Shown piece after piece: positions 9,489 through 15,745 of a DNA stretch of 26,865 nucleotides. The translations under genes and the position numbers were made by a program. Origin of the DNA: a virus. The stretch covers positions 1-26,865 of IMG/VR virus record IMGVR_UViG_3300010392_003949; one strand, given 5' to 3'. The notes below the pieces were generated by a model. The model did no database searches, was not told the origin of the DNA, and worked only from the letters and a program-made list of their open reading frames with translations. Within the stretch, counting starts at the first letter, position 1. Each line of letters opens with the position of its first letter.

Positions 9489-9858
9489 GCAGAACCCCAT
9501 TTCCAAAAAGCTTTTGCCTTATCTCCGGTTTTAATCGTTTTTCCGGGTCAACAATTTCAAATTTATCCAACCTATTGATATAGACAATGTTAAAATAGCC
9601 GGTTATTTCAGCATACTCAACGTCAAACAAACTTGGCAAATCGGAACACCTCTCTGTATGGGAGTGAAAGACGCCAACAACATCACCAATCTTTTCCGCC
9701 CTTAGGAAATCATCATAAGAAATTTCGTAGCCAAATTCTGGATCTTCATCAACATTTCGGCATGGAATTATATGTAAATCATTCTTACTCAATGCAATAA
9801 GCCCGCACATTTCCTGCCGGGTATTGCTTAAACAATGACGTTTTATTTCCTCGATCAT
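9481..9858 (-). CDS. Stand-alone JAMM/MPN metallopeptidase-like tail protein
   Basis: 125 residues, with a JAMM fold close to the N-terminal half of lambda gpK. Seen: Glu16 in the family motif RQEMCGL, and GVFHSHTERCSDLPSLFD with His65, His67, Ser76 and Asp79. The gap between the second His and the Ser is 8 residues, one longer than the usual 7. The active site is therefore either slightly altered or only structural; catalysis cannot be assumed. It is the first gene after the nuclease insertion and has its own GTGTAAAA element 27 bases upstream and a ribosome-binding site (AAGGCAAAAGG). Its stop overlaps the K-type gene by 8 bases. Either gpK was split and its JAMM part duplicated, or a second JAMM protein was acquired. 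Confidence 0.82.
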   Translation of the reverse strand: MIEEIKRHCLSNTRQEMCGLIALSKNDLHIIPCRNVDEDPEFGYEISYDDFLRAEKIGDVVGVFHSHTERCSDLPSLFDVEYAEITGYFNIVYINRLDKFEIVDPEKRLKPEIRQKLFGNGVLHD

Positions 9859-9877
9859 ATCCTTTTGCCTTATGATA

Positions 9878-9885
9878 TTTTACAC
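9878..9885 (-). promoter_or_regulatory. GTGTAAAA element upstream of the JAMM/K/I/J unit
   Basis: Minus-strand reading is GTGTAAAATATCATAAGG, 27 bases before ATG 9858, with the AGG forming part of the ribosome-binding site. It is one of five near-identical leaders in this window, and its position fits a phage late promoter whose -10-like element lies about 12 bases before the transcript start. It gives the K-I-J part its own start, which the nuclease insertion upstream would make necessary. Function is inferred. Confidence 0.5.
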
Positions 9886-9921
9886 AATTACACTTTTTTT
9901 TCGGGAAATTCTTTTTATCCC

Positions 9922-9933
9922 TATAATTATAAT
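9922..9933 (+). promoter_or_regulatory. Two adjacent TATAAT boxes just before the nuclease gene
   Basis: TATAATTATAAT lies directly before ATG 9936. Each half is a perfect -10 consensus, but no clear -35 box is found 16-18 bases upstream, and the region is AT-rich, so chance is possible. If used, the transcript would be almost leaderless. The nuclease gene has no GTGTAAAA element, so it may be transcribed early by host polymerase, unlike its neighbours. The string TATAATAGAT also occurs in the other divergent region, at 12369. Confidence 0.3.
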
Positions 9934-9935
9934 AG

Positions 9936-10694
9936 ATGAAAAAATATACAACCGCCGATTTTGTAAGAATGGCTAGGGAAAAACATGGGGATAAGTATGA
10001 CTATTCATTGGTTGAGTATAAGAATAGAGAGAGTAAAGTAAAAATAATTTGTCCGAAACACGGGATTTTTGAACAAAATGCGCAAAGCCATTATCAAAAA
10101 GGACATGGATGTTTGAGATGCTCAAAACTTAGTTACGAAGATTTCTTAAAAAGGGCTCGAACAATACATGGCAACTTATTCAATTACTCATTGTTGGATT
10201 ACAAAGGGACTAGACAAAGAATTAAAGTAGCATGCCAAAATGGTCATATTTTTAGCATTAGGGCAGACAATCATTTAGCGGGAGGTGGTTGCCCAAAATG
10301 TAAAGAGTCATCCTTGGAGACAAACATGAAGGCAATCCTGATTAGAAACAAAATCCACTACAACCACCAAAAAAAGTTCAAAACATGCTATAATCCCGAA
10401 ACTGACAAAGCCCTAATTTTTGACTTCTATCTTCCTAATTATAAAACACTTATAGAAATTAATGGTCCCGCGCACTACATCAAGAATTTTTACAAATCCA
10501 GCAATGATAACTTCTCCAATAGGGTCAAAAGAGATTTAATAAAGAGGCGCTGGTGCAAAAACAACAATTACAATTTTCTCGTCATTCCATATACAAGAAC
10601 AAAAAATATGGAGGAAATATTGCTTGGCTTTATCGAGAAGAAATCTTGTTTATGCCAGCAAAGCCACCAAATGGAAGTTCCCTCGTTGACTTGA
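9936..10694 (+). CDS. Free-standing homing-type nuclease: two zinc-ribbon modules + PD-(D/E)XK-like domain
   Basis: 252 residues. The N-terminal half has two copies of a DNA-binding zinc module of the type found in phage mobile nucleases: F-x-x-x-A-R/RA, then HG, then YS, then Y, then I/V-x-C. Zinc ligands are Cys39, His42, Cys59, Cys62 and Cys100, His104, Cys119, Cys122. The C-terminal half has FDFYLPNYKTLIEINGPAHY with Asp163 and Glu174 and Asn176 in the place of the usual Lys, as in Vsr/DUF559-like nucleases. It is the only plus-strand gene inside a minus-strand operon and it splits the lambda L-K neighbourhood. There is no clear Shine-Dalgarno. Its last 21 codons run antisense over the end of the L gene (10630-10694). 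I infer a selfish, site-specific element; its target site is unknown. Confidence 0.85.
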   Translation: MKKYTTADFVRMAREKHGDKYDYSLVEYKNRESKVKIICPKHGIFEQNAQSHYQKGHGCLRCSKLSYEDFLKRARTIHGNLFNYSLLDYKGTRQRIKVACQNGHIFSIRADNHLAGGGCPKCKESSLETNMKAILIRNKIHYNHQKKFKTCYNPETDKALIFDFYLPNYKTLIEINGPAHYIKNFYKSSNDNFSNRVKRDLIKRRWCKNNNYNFLVIPYTRTKNMEEILLGFIEKKSCLCQQSHQMEVPSLT

Positions 10695-11760
10695 AAGATC
10701 CATCCTCCTGAAGCGCCGCCCTACCAAACCTTAGCCCACAAGCATGAATACTTTTTGAACATTGATCGGCATCCCAAAAATCCGAATTACTTGTTGGTGG
10801 AGTGTTTTCGGGGACTGCCTTTTTAGCAACAAAATAATAATTGATTCCATCTTTTGTCACATAAACGTACTCTGCTTGGCCATATGTTTTTTCCGGGTCA
10901 TATTCCCCCTTGTCATATTCTTGAAGTTCTGTTTGGGTAAGATTGAAATAATTAATTCCATAAACATCAGAGAACTTTGAATCAGCAACATTTGCAACCG
11001 GAGGAGCATAACCATTTCTTCCAAGATATTTTTCCAAAACCCCATCGTGCTCTGTTGAAAGTCTTGAAGTTCCATTTATTCTATTATCGGCAAATTCATA
11101 ACAGCAGCCCTCACCCCTATAGGAAAATGGGCATCTATTTGCCAAAACAAGTCTCTTGGGCAATTTTTGGCCGCGAACATCAAACAAAGTATTCAATTCA
11201 TATTTAAGTATTAACTTACTCTCCTCTATTTTTCTATCAATGTAAAATATTTGCCTAACAAATTCAGCGTTCGGGTCCGGGTCAAAACCCTCTGGTGGCT
11301 TGCGACCAATAAAGTTAATTGAATCAATATGCTTTGCAAATGTTCTAATTCTTGTAACCTTTGCCCCAACCATCTCTGAGATAGATGCAATTTGGCATTT
11401 TAATAGGGAAAGGGCCGCCGATCCTTCCTCAAGTGTTGATATTGTAAGGGTTGGTGTAGGGGCTGGTCCAGAACCATTTAATTCAAAGCCATCAGCTTGA
11501 ATTGGCATTGCGAAAAACGTATTTCCCTGAAAAACTAAATCGCCCCTTGTCAAAGAAAGGTTGTTATGAAATCTGAATATTGTAAGTTGTTCGTATTGCT
11601 TGTTGTTGGAACTTGAGACACTTGTCACCCCATTTTCAAACAAAACATCAGAAAGATCTATTTCGTAAAAAGTGACTATTGTTGATGGATTGAGTTTGTT
11701 TGCCTCTTTATTTATCTTTTTTGAACCAGATAGAGCCTGCGCTTTTGTTAAGTTTGGCAT
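10630..11760 (-). CDS. L: Minor tail protein L, with Fe-S-type cysteines and an inserted sugar-binding-like module
   Basis: 376 residues, longer than lambda gpL (about 230). The N-terminal beta domain resembles gpL (residues 30-190: FRFHNNLSLTRGDLVFQGNTF, ISTLEEGSAALSLL, DPNAEFVRQIFYIDRK). The C-terminal part keeps four cysteines in the gpL pattern: Cys210 and Cys219 (CPFSYRGEGC) and Cys334 and Cys341 (CSKSIHAC). In lambda gpL this domain is known to hold an iron-sulphur cluster. Between the two pairs lies an insert of about 90 residues, ending in a stretch (287-333: YDPEKTYGQAEYVYV, then YYFVAKK, then W) that looks like a CBM5/12-type carbohydrate-binding module. The last residues after GGFAGIN are read from sequence shared with the nuclease end. 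ATG 11760 follows the M stop by one base; no strong Shine-Dalgarno, so coupling is likely. Confidence 0.9.
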   Translation of the reverse strand: MPNLTKAQALSGSKKINKEANKLNPSTIVTFYEIDLSDVLFENGVTSVSSSNNKQYEQLTIFRFHNNLSLTRGDLVFQGNTFFAMPIQADGFELNGSGPAPTPTLTISTLEEGSAALSLLKCQIASISEMVGAKVTRIRTFAKHIDSINFIGRKPPEGFDPDPNAEFVRQIFYIDRKIEESKLILKYELNTLFDVRGQKLPKRLVLANRCPFSYRGEGCCYEFADNRINGTSRLSTEHDGVLEKYLGRNGYAPPVANVADSKFSDVYGINYFNLTQTELQEYDKGEYDPEKTYGQAEYVYVTKDGINYYFVAKKAVPENTPPTSNSDFWDADQCSKSIHACGLRFGRAALQEDGSFKSTRELPFGGFAGINKISSR

Positions 11761-11761
11761 A

Positions 11762-12328
11762 TTACAAAGTAAGTTGATAAGGTTCTGGTTTTACTTGCCT
11801 AAAAATAGCCCTAATATCGAAGTGTTCTCTTGGCTTGGTCTGGGTTTCCCACTGTTCGCAAACAAACATCTTATTGCTCATAAATGGCTTGGGAGGGTTA
11901 AACGCAAACGATTCCACCCCTGCTCTTTGATGAAGAAAGTGCAATATGGCCGTTGTTTCATAAACGTCGCGGGTTAAAAATTGCAAATCATAATTGAGAA
12001 GATTGGTATTTATACCATCCTGGGCTCTGTGTTCAACACCAACACCAAATCTGACTATTTTCAATCTTGGCTGCTGAGTCATCGTTGTTGAGTATGAAGG
12101 GGACCAGATAAAATGTTTTGTCGTTACTCCATTGATTCCCACCTCGGCTTTTGTCCATTTTTCGGAATTGTAGCCATTTATTGTAAAATCACTCAATGAT
12201 TTTTGATGATCCTTGAGGGCATAGTAATAAATATGGCTATTGGCTGGATGCTCAACAATTTCATGCCTTTTTATATTAAAAGATGCCGAACTCCATGTCT
12301 TTATGTCATATATAGAAGGCTGCGCCAT
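11762..12328 (-). CDS. M: Minor tail protein M with N-terminal sugar-binding-like extension
   Basis: 188 residues; lambda gpM is about 110. The gpM core is residues 86-188: PRLKIVRFGVGVEHRAQDG, then NTNLLNYDLQF, ETTAILHFLHQRAG, F-x-F-NPP, FVCEQWE. gpM joins the distal tail tube to L. The N-terminal 45 residues (WSSASFNIKRHEIVEHP, then SHIYYYALKDH) have the aromatic and Y-Y-Y-A-L pattern of a small CBM5/12-like domain, absent from lambda gpM. It is the first gene of the minus-strand block. ATG 12328 follows a doubled ribosome-binding site (AAAGGAATAAGG) and a GTGTAAAA element. A second M-type protein lies on the opposite strand at 14295-14897 with the same two-part layout. Confidence 0.86.
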   Translation of the reverse strand: MAQPSIYDIKTWSSASFNIKRHEIVEHPANSHIYYYALKDHQKSLSDFTINGYNSEKWTKAEVGINGVTTKHFIWSPSYSTTMTQQPRLKIVRFGVGVEHRAQDGINTNLLNYDLQFLTRDVYETTAILHFLHQRAGVESFAFNPPKPFMSNKMFVCEQWETQTKPREHFDIRAIFRQVKPEPYQLTL

Positions 12329-12350
12329 TTTTTCCTTATTCCTTTACTAT

Positions 12351-12358
12351 TTTTACAC
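12351..12358 (-). promoter_or_regulatory. GTGTAAAA element upstream of the M-L unit
   Basis: Minus-strand reading is GTGTAAAAATAGTAAAGG, 30 bases before ATG 12328. Together with the element at 12423 on the plus strand it forms a divergent promoter pair inside the 128-base gap between the two blocks. The following AAAGGAATAAGG is almost the same as the leader of the fibre gene at 25176 (TAAGGAATAAGG). Confidence 0.5.
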
Positions 12359-12383
12359 CACCTCATTCTATAATAGATAGAAA

Positions 12384-12421
12384 GGTCACATAAAACTTTT
12401 CAAATTGGTAAAATCGTGACC
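12384..12421. promoter_or_regulatory. Inverted repeat GGTCAC / GTGACC, possible operator
   Basis: GGTCAC at 12384-12389 and GTGACC at 12416-12421 are perfect inverted copies with centres 32 bases apart, about three helical turns. They lie between the divergent GTGTAAAA elements, and the right arm ends one base before the plus-strand one. A pair of half-sites for a regulator would fit; six-base arms can also arise by chance. Confidence 0.25.
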
Positions 12422-12422
12422 C

Positions 12423-12430
12423 GTGTAAAA
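12423..12430 (+). promoter_or_regulatory. GTGTAAAA element upstream of the tube-like gene
   Basis: The leader reads GTGTAAAACCAAATAGG and lies 34 bases before ATG 12457; a ribosome-binding site (TTAAGG) follows. It is one of five such leaders and marks the start of the plus-strand structural block. Confidence 0.48.
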
Positions 12431-12456
12431 CCAAATAGGTTTAAGGTTCAAAGAAT

Positions 12457-14259
12457 ATGTCAAATTTTCAGCCAATCCACAGACTAAATAGGGAAAATGT
12501 ATTTATTTACCTAAATGACACTCCCATTTCAGGCGCCCAAAGCCTGTCGGCCTCTTGGAATAGCAATCTTTCCAATATCAAGTTCCTTGGGATGCAGCAG
12601 CAGGAAATTGTTGAAAAACCAATTGGTCCCCAGGTTGGAACAGTTACCCTAAATTCGCTTGTTGTAAATCAAGACCAATTTATCAACTTTACAGGAGAGG
12701 CGGGACTAAATGGTTATGTATTGGACCCAGAATCAACAAACAAAAACTATTCCTTCACTTCTGGATTCCTAACGTCTTATAATTCAAGAGCTTCCATCAA
12801 CTCAATTCCCGAGATTAACACCACCTTCACAGTCCTTGGGAACATGGGCAATCTCCCAACTGGGGGGCCTCTTGAGTTAAATTTTCAACAAAATAGGTCC
12901 AATTTAAATAATAGCGGCGAATATAGCATAGCCGACCCAAATAGAATTTCAATCAGTCTTGATGATTATGACACAAACCGGGTGTTAAATTATGAACTTA
13001 TTATAAATGTTGACAGAAACAGCTTTTACTCCATTGGGGGAAGATCGGCAAGCGCTGTAAAAATCAATTATCCAATCGAAGTCACCACAACCTTTCAATT
13101 TGAGATTGACAATTATGACTTTCGAAACATGAAGGATAGTCCATGTAAGGAGAAGATTGAAAATCTATCCATTGGACTTAATAAATACCAGGGTGGACAA
13201 ATTTTGTCTTATGATTTTTCCGGCATGAAACTGATTGCCGAAACTTACTCAGCAACCACTGAGGGAAATATTGTTGTTGATGCAACTTATAGGACTTATT
13301 TGAAAAAACTGGATTCGGTTCTAAATGCAAAGCCAGCGCTGCCAAATTTTGATTTTGATTCAAATCAGAATTCCACAACTGGCGTGGCGGCAATTATTTA
13401 TGGGACTGGTGTTTGTGATATAGAATTGGGCGATGATCCCGAATTTTGTTTTGAATGTATTAATGATACCGTTTGTGGCAGGGGGGTTTGCACACCAACG
13501 CCCTCCAATACTCCATCAACATCAATATCGCCAAGCGCCTCAAACACGCCGTCAAACACGCCAACAAATACTCCAACGCCAAGTGTCACACCAAGTATCT
13601 CTGTAACGCCAACACCATCAAACACCCCAACAAATACCCCAACACCGACACCATCTGAAGGAGCACCGCCACCGACACCGCCAGCTTCACCCCCGGCGTC
13701 ACCACCGAATTCGCCACCCAATTCACCACCGGCGTCTCCGCCAAATTCACCGCCCGCTTCTCAACCGGCTGTTGATCCAGAATGTTTTGATGCTTTCGGG
13801 GGCGAAAGGATTCCAACGGTAATTAATGTTCATTTAGCTTTTACTCTTAGGTCAGATTGCCACGGGAATGGGACTAGAGATACTAGCTGTGATGATTTAG
13901 ACACCCTCCTTGATAATGATATTGAGTGTGGCGTTTCCAATGTCACGGTAACTCTTGAAGCATACTCCGAGCAAGAAGGGCTCCAAGTAACATGTGGGTC
14001 AGCAAAGACAATTAATTATGTTTTGGATGGAAATGACGAAAACTCTACACTATTGAATGAAGGTGTCGATGTTCCAATAATTGGTTGTTGTTGCGCACAA
14101 GGTATTAAGTATAGCTATACAACAAGATGCACAAATGATTGCGCTCCAGATTGTGATAGTAATGAAAATTTCCTTGATGTATCGAATGCGACACAAGAAT
14201 GTAATAGCTTTGATGGATGTTGCCCTGAAAATGGTGTTATTATTTCCATAACAGGATAA
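12457..14259 (+). CDS. Tail tube-like protein with Pro/Thr/Ser linker and Cys-rich C-terminal domain
   Basis: 600 residues in three parts. Part 1 (about 1-325) is beta-rich and starts with a strand-turn-strand like tail-tube proteins (NVFIYLNDTPISGAQSLSASW). It also has a YSFTSGFLTSYNSRASINSIPEINTTF-type stretch (positions 12754-12834) that recurs, diverged, in the products at 14897 and 15745. Part 2 (about 346-440) is a low-complexity linker of TPS/NTP repeats followed by PPASPPNSPP repeats. Part 3 (about 443-600) has about 14 Cys, including CCC and two CC-type clusters; five more Cys precede the linker. Such cysteine content is rare in phage tails and suggests a compact domain held by metal or disulphides. 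I infer a structural protein with a surface-exposed display domain, but the role is not proven. The linker is a good O-glycosylation acceptor. Confidence 0.78.
   Translation: MSNFQPIHRLNRENVFIYLNDTPISGAQSLSASWNSNLSNIKFLGMQQQEIVEKPIGPQVGTVTLNSLVVNQDQFINFTGEAGLNGYVLDPESTNKNYSFTSGFLTSYNSRASINSIPEINTTFTVLGNMGNLPTGGPLELNFQQNRSNLNNSGEYSIADPNRISISLDDYDTNRVLNYELIINVDRNSFYSIGGRSASAVKINYPIEVTTTFQFEIDNYDFRNMKDSPCKEKIENLSIGLNKYQGGQILSYDFSGMKLIAETYSATTEGNIVVDATYRTYLKKLDSVLNAKPALPNFDFDSNQNSTTGVAAIIYGTGVCDIELGDDPEFCFECINDTVCGRGVCTPTPSNTPSTSISPSASNTPSNTPTNTPTPSVTPSISVTPTPSNTPTNTPTPTPSEGAPPPTPPASPPASPPNSPPNSPPASPPNSPPASQPAVDPECFDAFGGERIPTVINVHLAFTLRSDCHGNGTRDTSCDDLDTLLDNDIECGVSNVTVTLEAYSEQEGLQVTCGSAKTINYVLDGNDENSTLLNEGVDVPIIGCCCAQGIKYSYTTRCTNDCAPDCDSNENFLDVSNATQECNSFDGCCPENGVIISITG
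13492..13779 (+). repeat. Low-complexity Pro/Thr/Ser linker coding region
   Basis: Codons 346-441 of the tube-like gene. The first half is built of TPTPS, NTPS and NTPT units and the second half of PPAS and PPNS units. The two halves use different repeat types, so they probably expanded separately. Extended, unfolded, Thr/Ser-rich linkers of this kind are typical O-glycan carriers in other systems. Confidence 0.8.
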
Positions 14260-14267
14260 AGCCCACA

Positions 14268-14275
14268 GTGTAAAA
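14268..14275 (+). promoter_or_regulatory. GTGTAAAA element upstream of the second M-type gene
   Basis: The leader reads GTGTAAAATAAACTAAAGG and lies 27 bases before ATG 14295, in the 35-base gap after the previous gene. TAAAGG acts as ribosome-binding site 8 bases before the start. Confidence 0.5.
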
Positions 14276-14294
14276 TAAACTAAAGGTTTATGGA

Positions 14295-14897
14295 ATGGCT
14301 TTACCAGTTTGGCAAAGTGAAAAGGCATACGAGCAATATGACATAATAGAAGAGCCAAATGGATCAAACATTTACTATTATGCTCTTATAAAGCACACCG
14401 CATCATCAACTTCGGGAAGTTCCGGTTCCTCCGGTAGTTCTGGAAGCTCGGGCTCTGCGGGCTCTTTTTACACTGACTTGGTAAAGTGGGCCGGAATCCT
14501 TGAAATAAATGGCAAAAAAATACCACACTTCTTTTGGAGGCCGGATAATAACACAAAATACACAGTTAGAACAGAGGTCAGAAAAGTTCAATTTGGGGAC
14601 GGCTATGAGCAAAGGTCAAAAACAAATATTGACAATATGCTCTTAACTCTTCAACTATCATTCTCAAATCGCCCATACAAAGAGACCGTGGCAATACTCC
14701 ATTTCCTGAACCAAAGGCGCGGCTATGAACAGTTTGTCTATATTCCGCCCTGTATTTACACAACTTATAATTACAACTTTCCAAAAAGATTCGTTTGTAA
14801 GTCTTGGGACCATACAACGGTTTTTAACGAGAATAATAGAATAACAGCGACATTTGAAGAGGTGCCGCCAGAAACCAAATTTGAGGTGATACGCTAA
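14295..14897 (+). CDS. Second minor tail protein M paralogue, with (GSS)n linker
   Basis: 200 residues. Three parts: a CBM5/12-like N-terminal module (5-35: VWQSEKAYEQYDIIEEPNGS, then IYYYALIKH); a flexible linker of GSS repeats (about 37-57); and a gpM core (about 64-200) with VRKVQFGDGYEQRSK, ETVAILHFLNQRRGYEQF, FVCKSW. It is clearly a paralogue of the M protein at 11762-12328: both share the N-terminal module and ILHFL-x-QR-x-G, but this copy is on the other strand and has gained the linker. Its FGDGYEQR motif is closer to the classic gpM than that of the other copy. The linker has the same composition as the fibre at 25176. ATG 14295 has TAAAGG 8 bases upstream. It overlaps the next gene by one base pair triplet end (TAATG). 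Confidence 0.86.
   Translation: MALPVWQSEKAYEQYDIIEEPNGSNIYYYALIKHTASSTSGSSGSSGSSGSSGSAGSFYTDLVKWAGILEINGKKIPHFFWRPDNNTKYTVRTEVRKVQFGDGYEQRSKTNIDNMLLTLQLSFSNRPYKETVAILHFLNQRRGYEQFVYIPPCIYTTYNYNFPKRFVCKSWDHTTVFNENNRITATFEEVPPETKFEVIR
14403..14465 (+). repeat. (Gly-Ser-Ser)n linker coding region
   Basis: Codons 37-57 of the second M-type gene, consisting of four GSS units plus SAGS. The serine codons are mixed (AGT, TCC, TCA, AGC, TCG, TCT), so the unit did not arise by recent slippage of one short DNA repeat. It is the same kind of sequence as the fibre repeats at 25368 and 25911. Confidence 0.85.
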
Positions 14898-15745
14898 TGA
14901 TATACTTTGATGAGGTTGATGTTCTAATTAATAATACGGGAATTTATTGCGATTCCGCGACAATTGGTTCTGAGAACAATCTTCTCCCAGTATATAGCAT
15001 CGGAAACTCAAGGGGTCAATTTAACCCAAATGGGCCGATTAAGCACAACCTCTCTTTGTCTTACTTACTTTCGGTAGACCAAGATCCAAGTTTTGCAATT
15101 GCAAGCGGAATCAAAGAGTTGACAAATGACTCCTCTTATACCCCAATTACAATAGAAGTGAATAATTTGACTGGATTTTACCTTCTCAAATCCTATTCAA
15201 TGGCAATTAGGCCAAATGATTTGGTGAGGGTAAACGCCCAGTATGAAAGTTATTGGGAAATGTCCGGGGATTTTGGAAGTCAAACATACAGCGGCGACTA
15301 TAAAGATCATACAAGATTGGCTCATGGAAACGTAACCTATTTATCAACTGATCTATCATATTCGGAAATGCCAATCTATTCAATCGGTTATGATTTTAGC
15401 GCCGAATGGAGGCCCCAGTATTCGATGGGGAAAAAATATCCTGTTGATAAAAAATTGATAAGCGCATCGGAAAAAATAGACATAGAAAAAGACACATATA
15501 CAAAAATTGAATTTTCGGGCCAGGAAGCAACAAATTCCTTTCTTGCCAACACAACAACCGGCCTTGATTTTATGACGCTAAATACAATGTGTTTTAGCGA
15601 ATATGACACAGGGGTCAAACCATTCACCGGCGACTATGTAAATATGTCAATTAATTTATCCGGCTTTAGAATAATTCAAAGTGATGTTGAGGCACAGATT
15701 AATGATTTAATGTCAAATAGGGTGTCAATGAGAAAGTTTTATTAA
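14897..15745 (+). CDS. Tail structural protein, tube-like paralogue
   Basis: 282 residues, not matched to a named family. It appears to have two related halves, each with a strand-rich motif containing PVYSIG / PIYSIG (about residues 30-36 and 156-161). A FYLLKSYSMAIRPNDLVRVNA stretch (about 93-113) parallels the YLTSYSSEFAPNQMIKANA stretch of the next gene product, so the two are probable paralogues. No Cys-rich or sugar-related part. The start ATG 14897 overlaps the previous stop (TAATG) and has a strong GAGGTGAT ribosome-binding site at 14883-14890. The next gene overlaps by one base. Position and fold hints suggest a virion or tail structural role; nothing enzymatic is visible. Confidence 0.72.
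   Translation: MIYFDEVDVLINNTGIYCDSATIGSENNLLPVYSIGNSRGQFNPNGPIKHNLSLSYLLSVDQDPSFAIASGIKELTNDSSYTPITIEVNNLTGFYLLKSYSMAIRPNDLVRVNAQYESYWEMSGDFGSQTYSGDYKDHTRLAHGNVTYLSTDLSYSEMPIYSIGYDFSAEWRPQYSMGKKYPVDKKLISASEKIDIEKDTYTKIEFSGQEATNSFLANTTTGLDFMTLNTMCFSEYDTGVKPFTGDYVNMSINLSGFRIIQSDVEAQINDLMSNRVSMRKFY

Noticed and set aside
13398-13721. Minus-strand Gly/Val-rich reading frame opposite the Pro/Thr/Ser linker
   Set aside because: It is the reverse complement of the low-complexity linker; no start signal.
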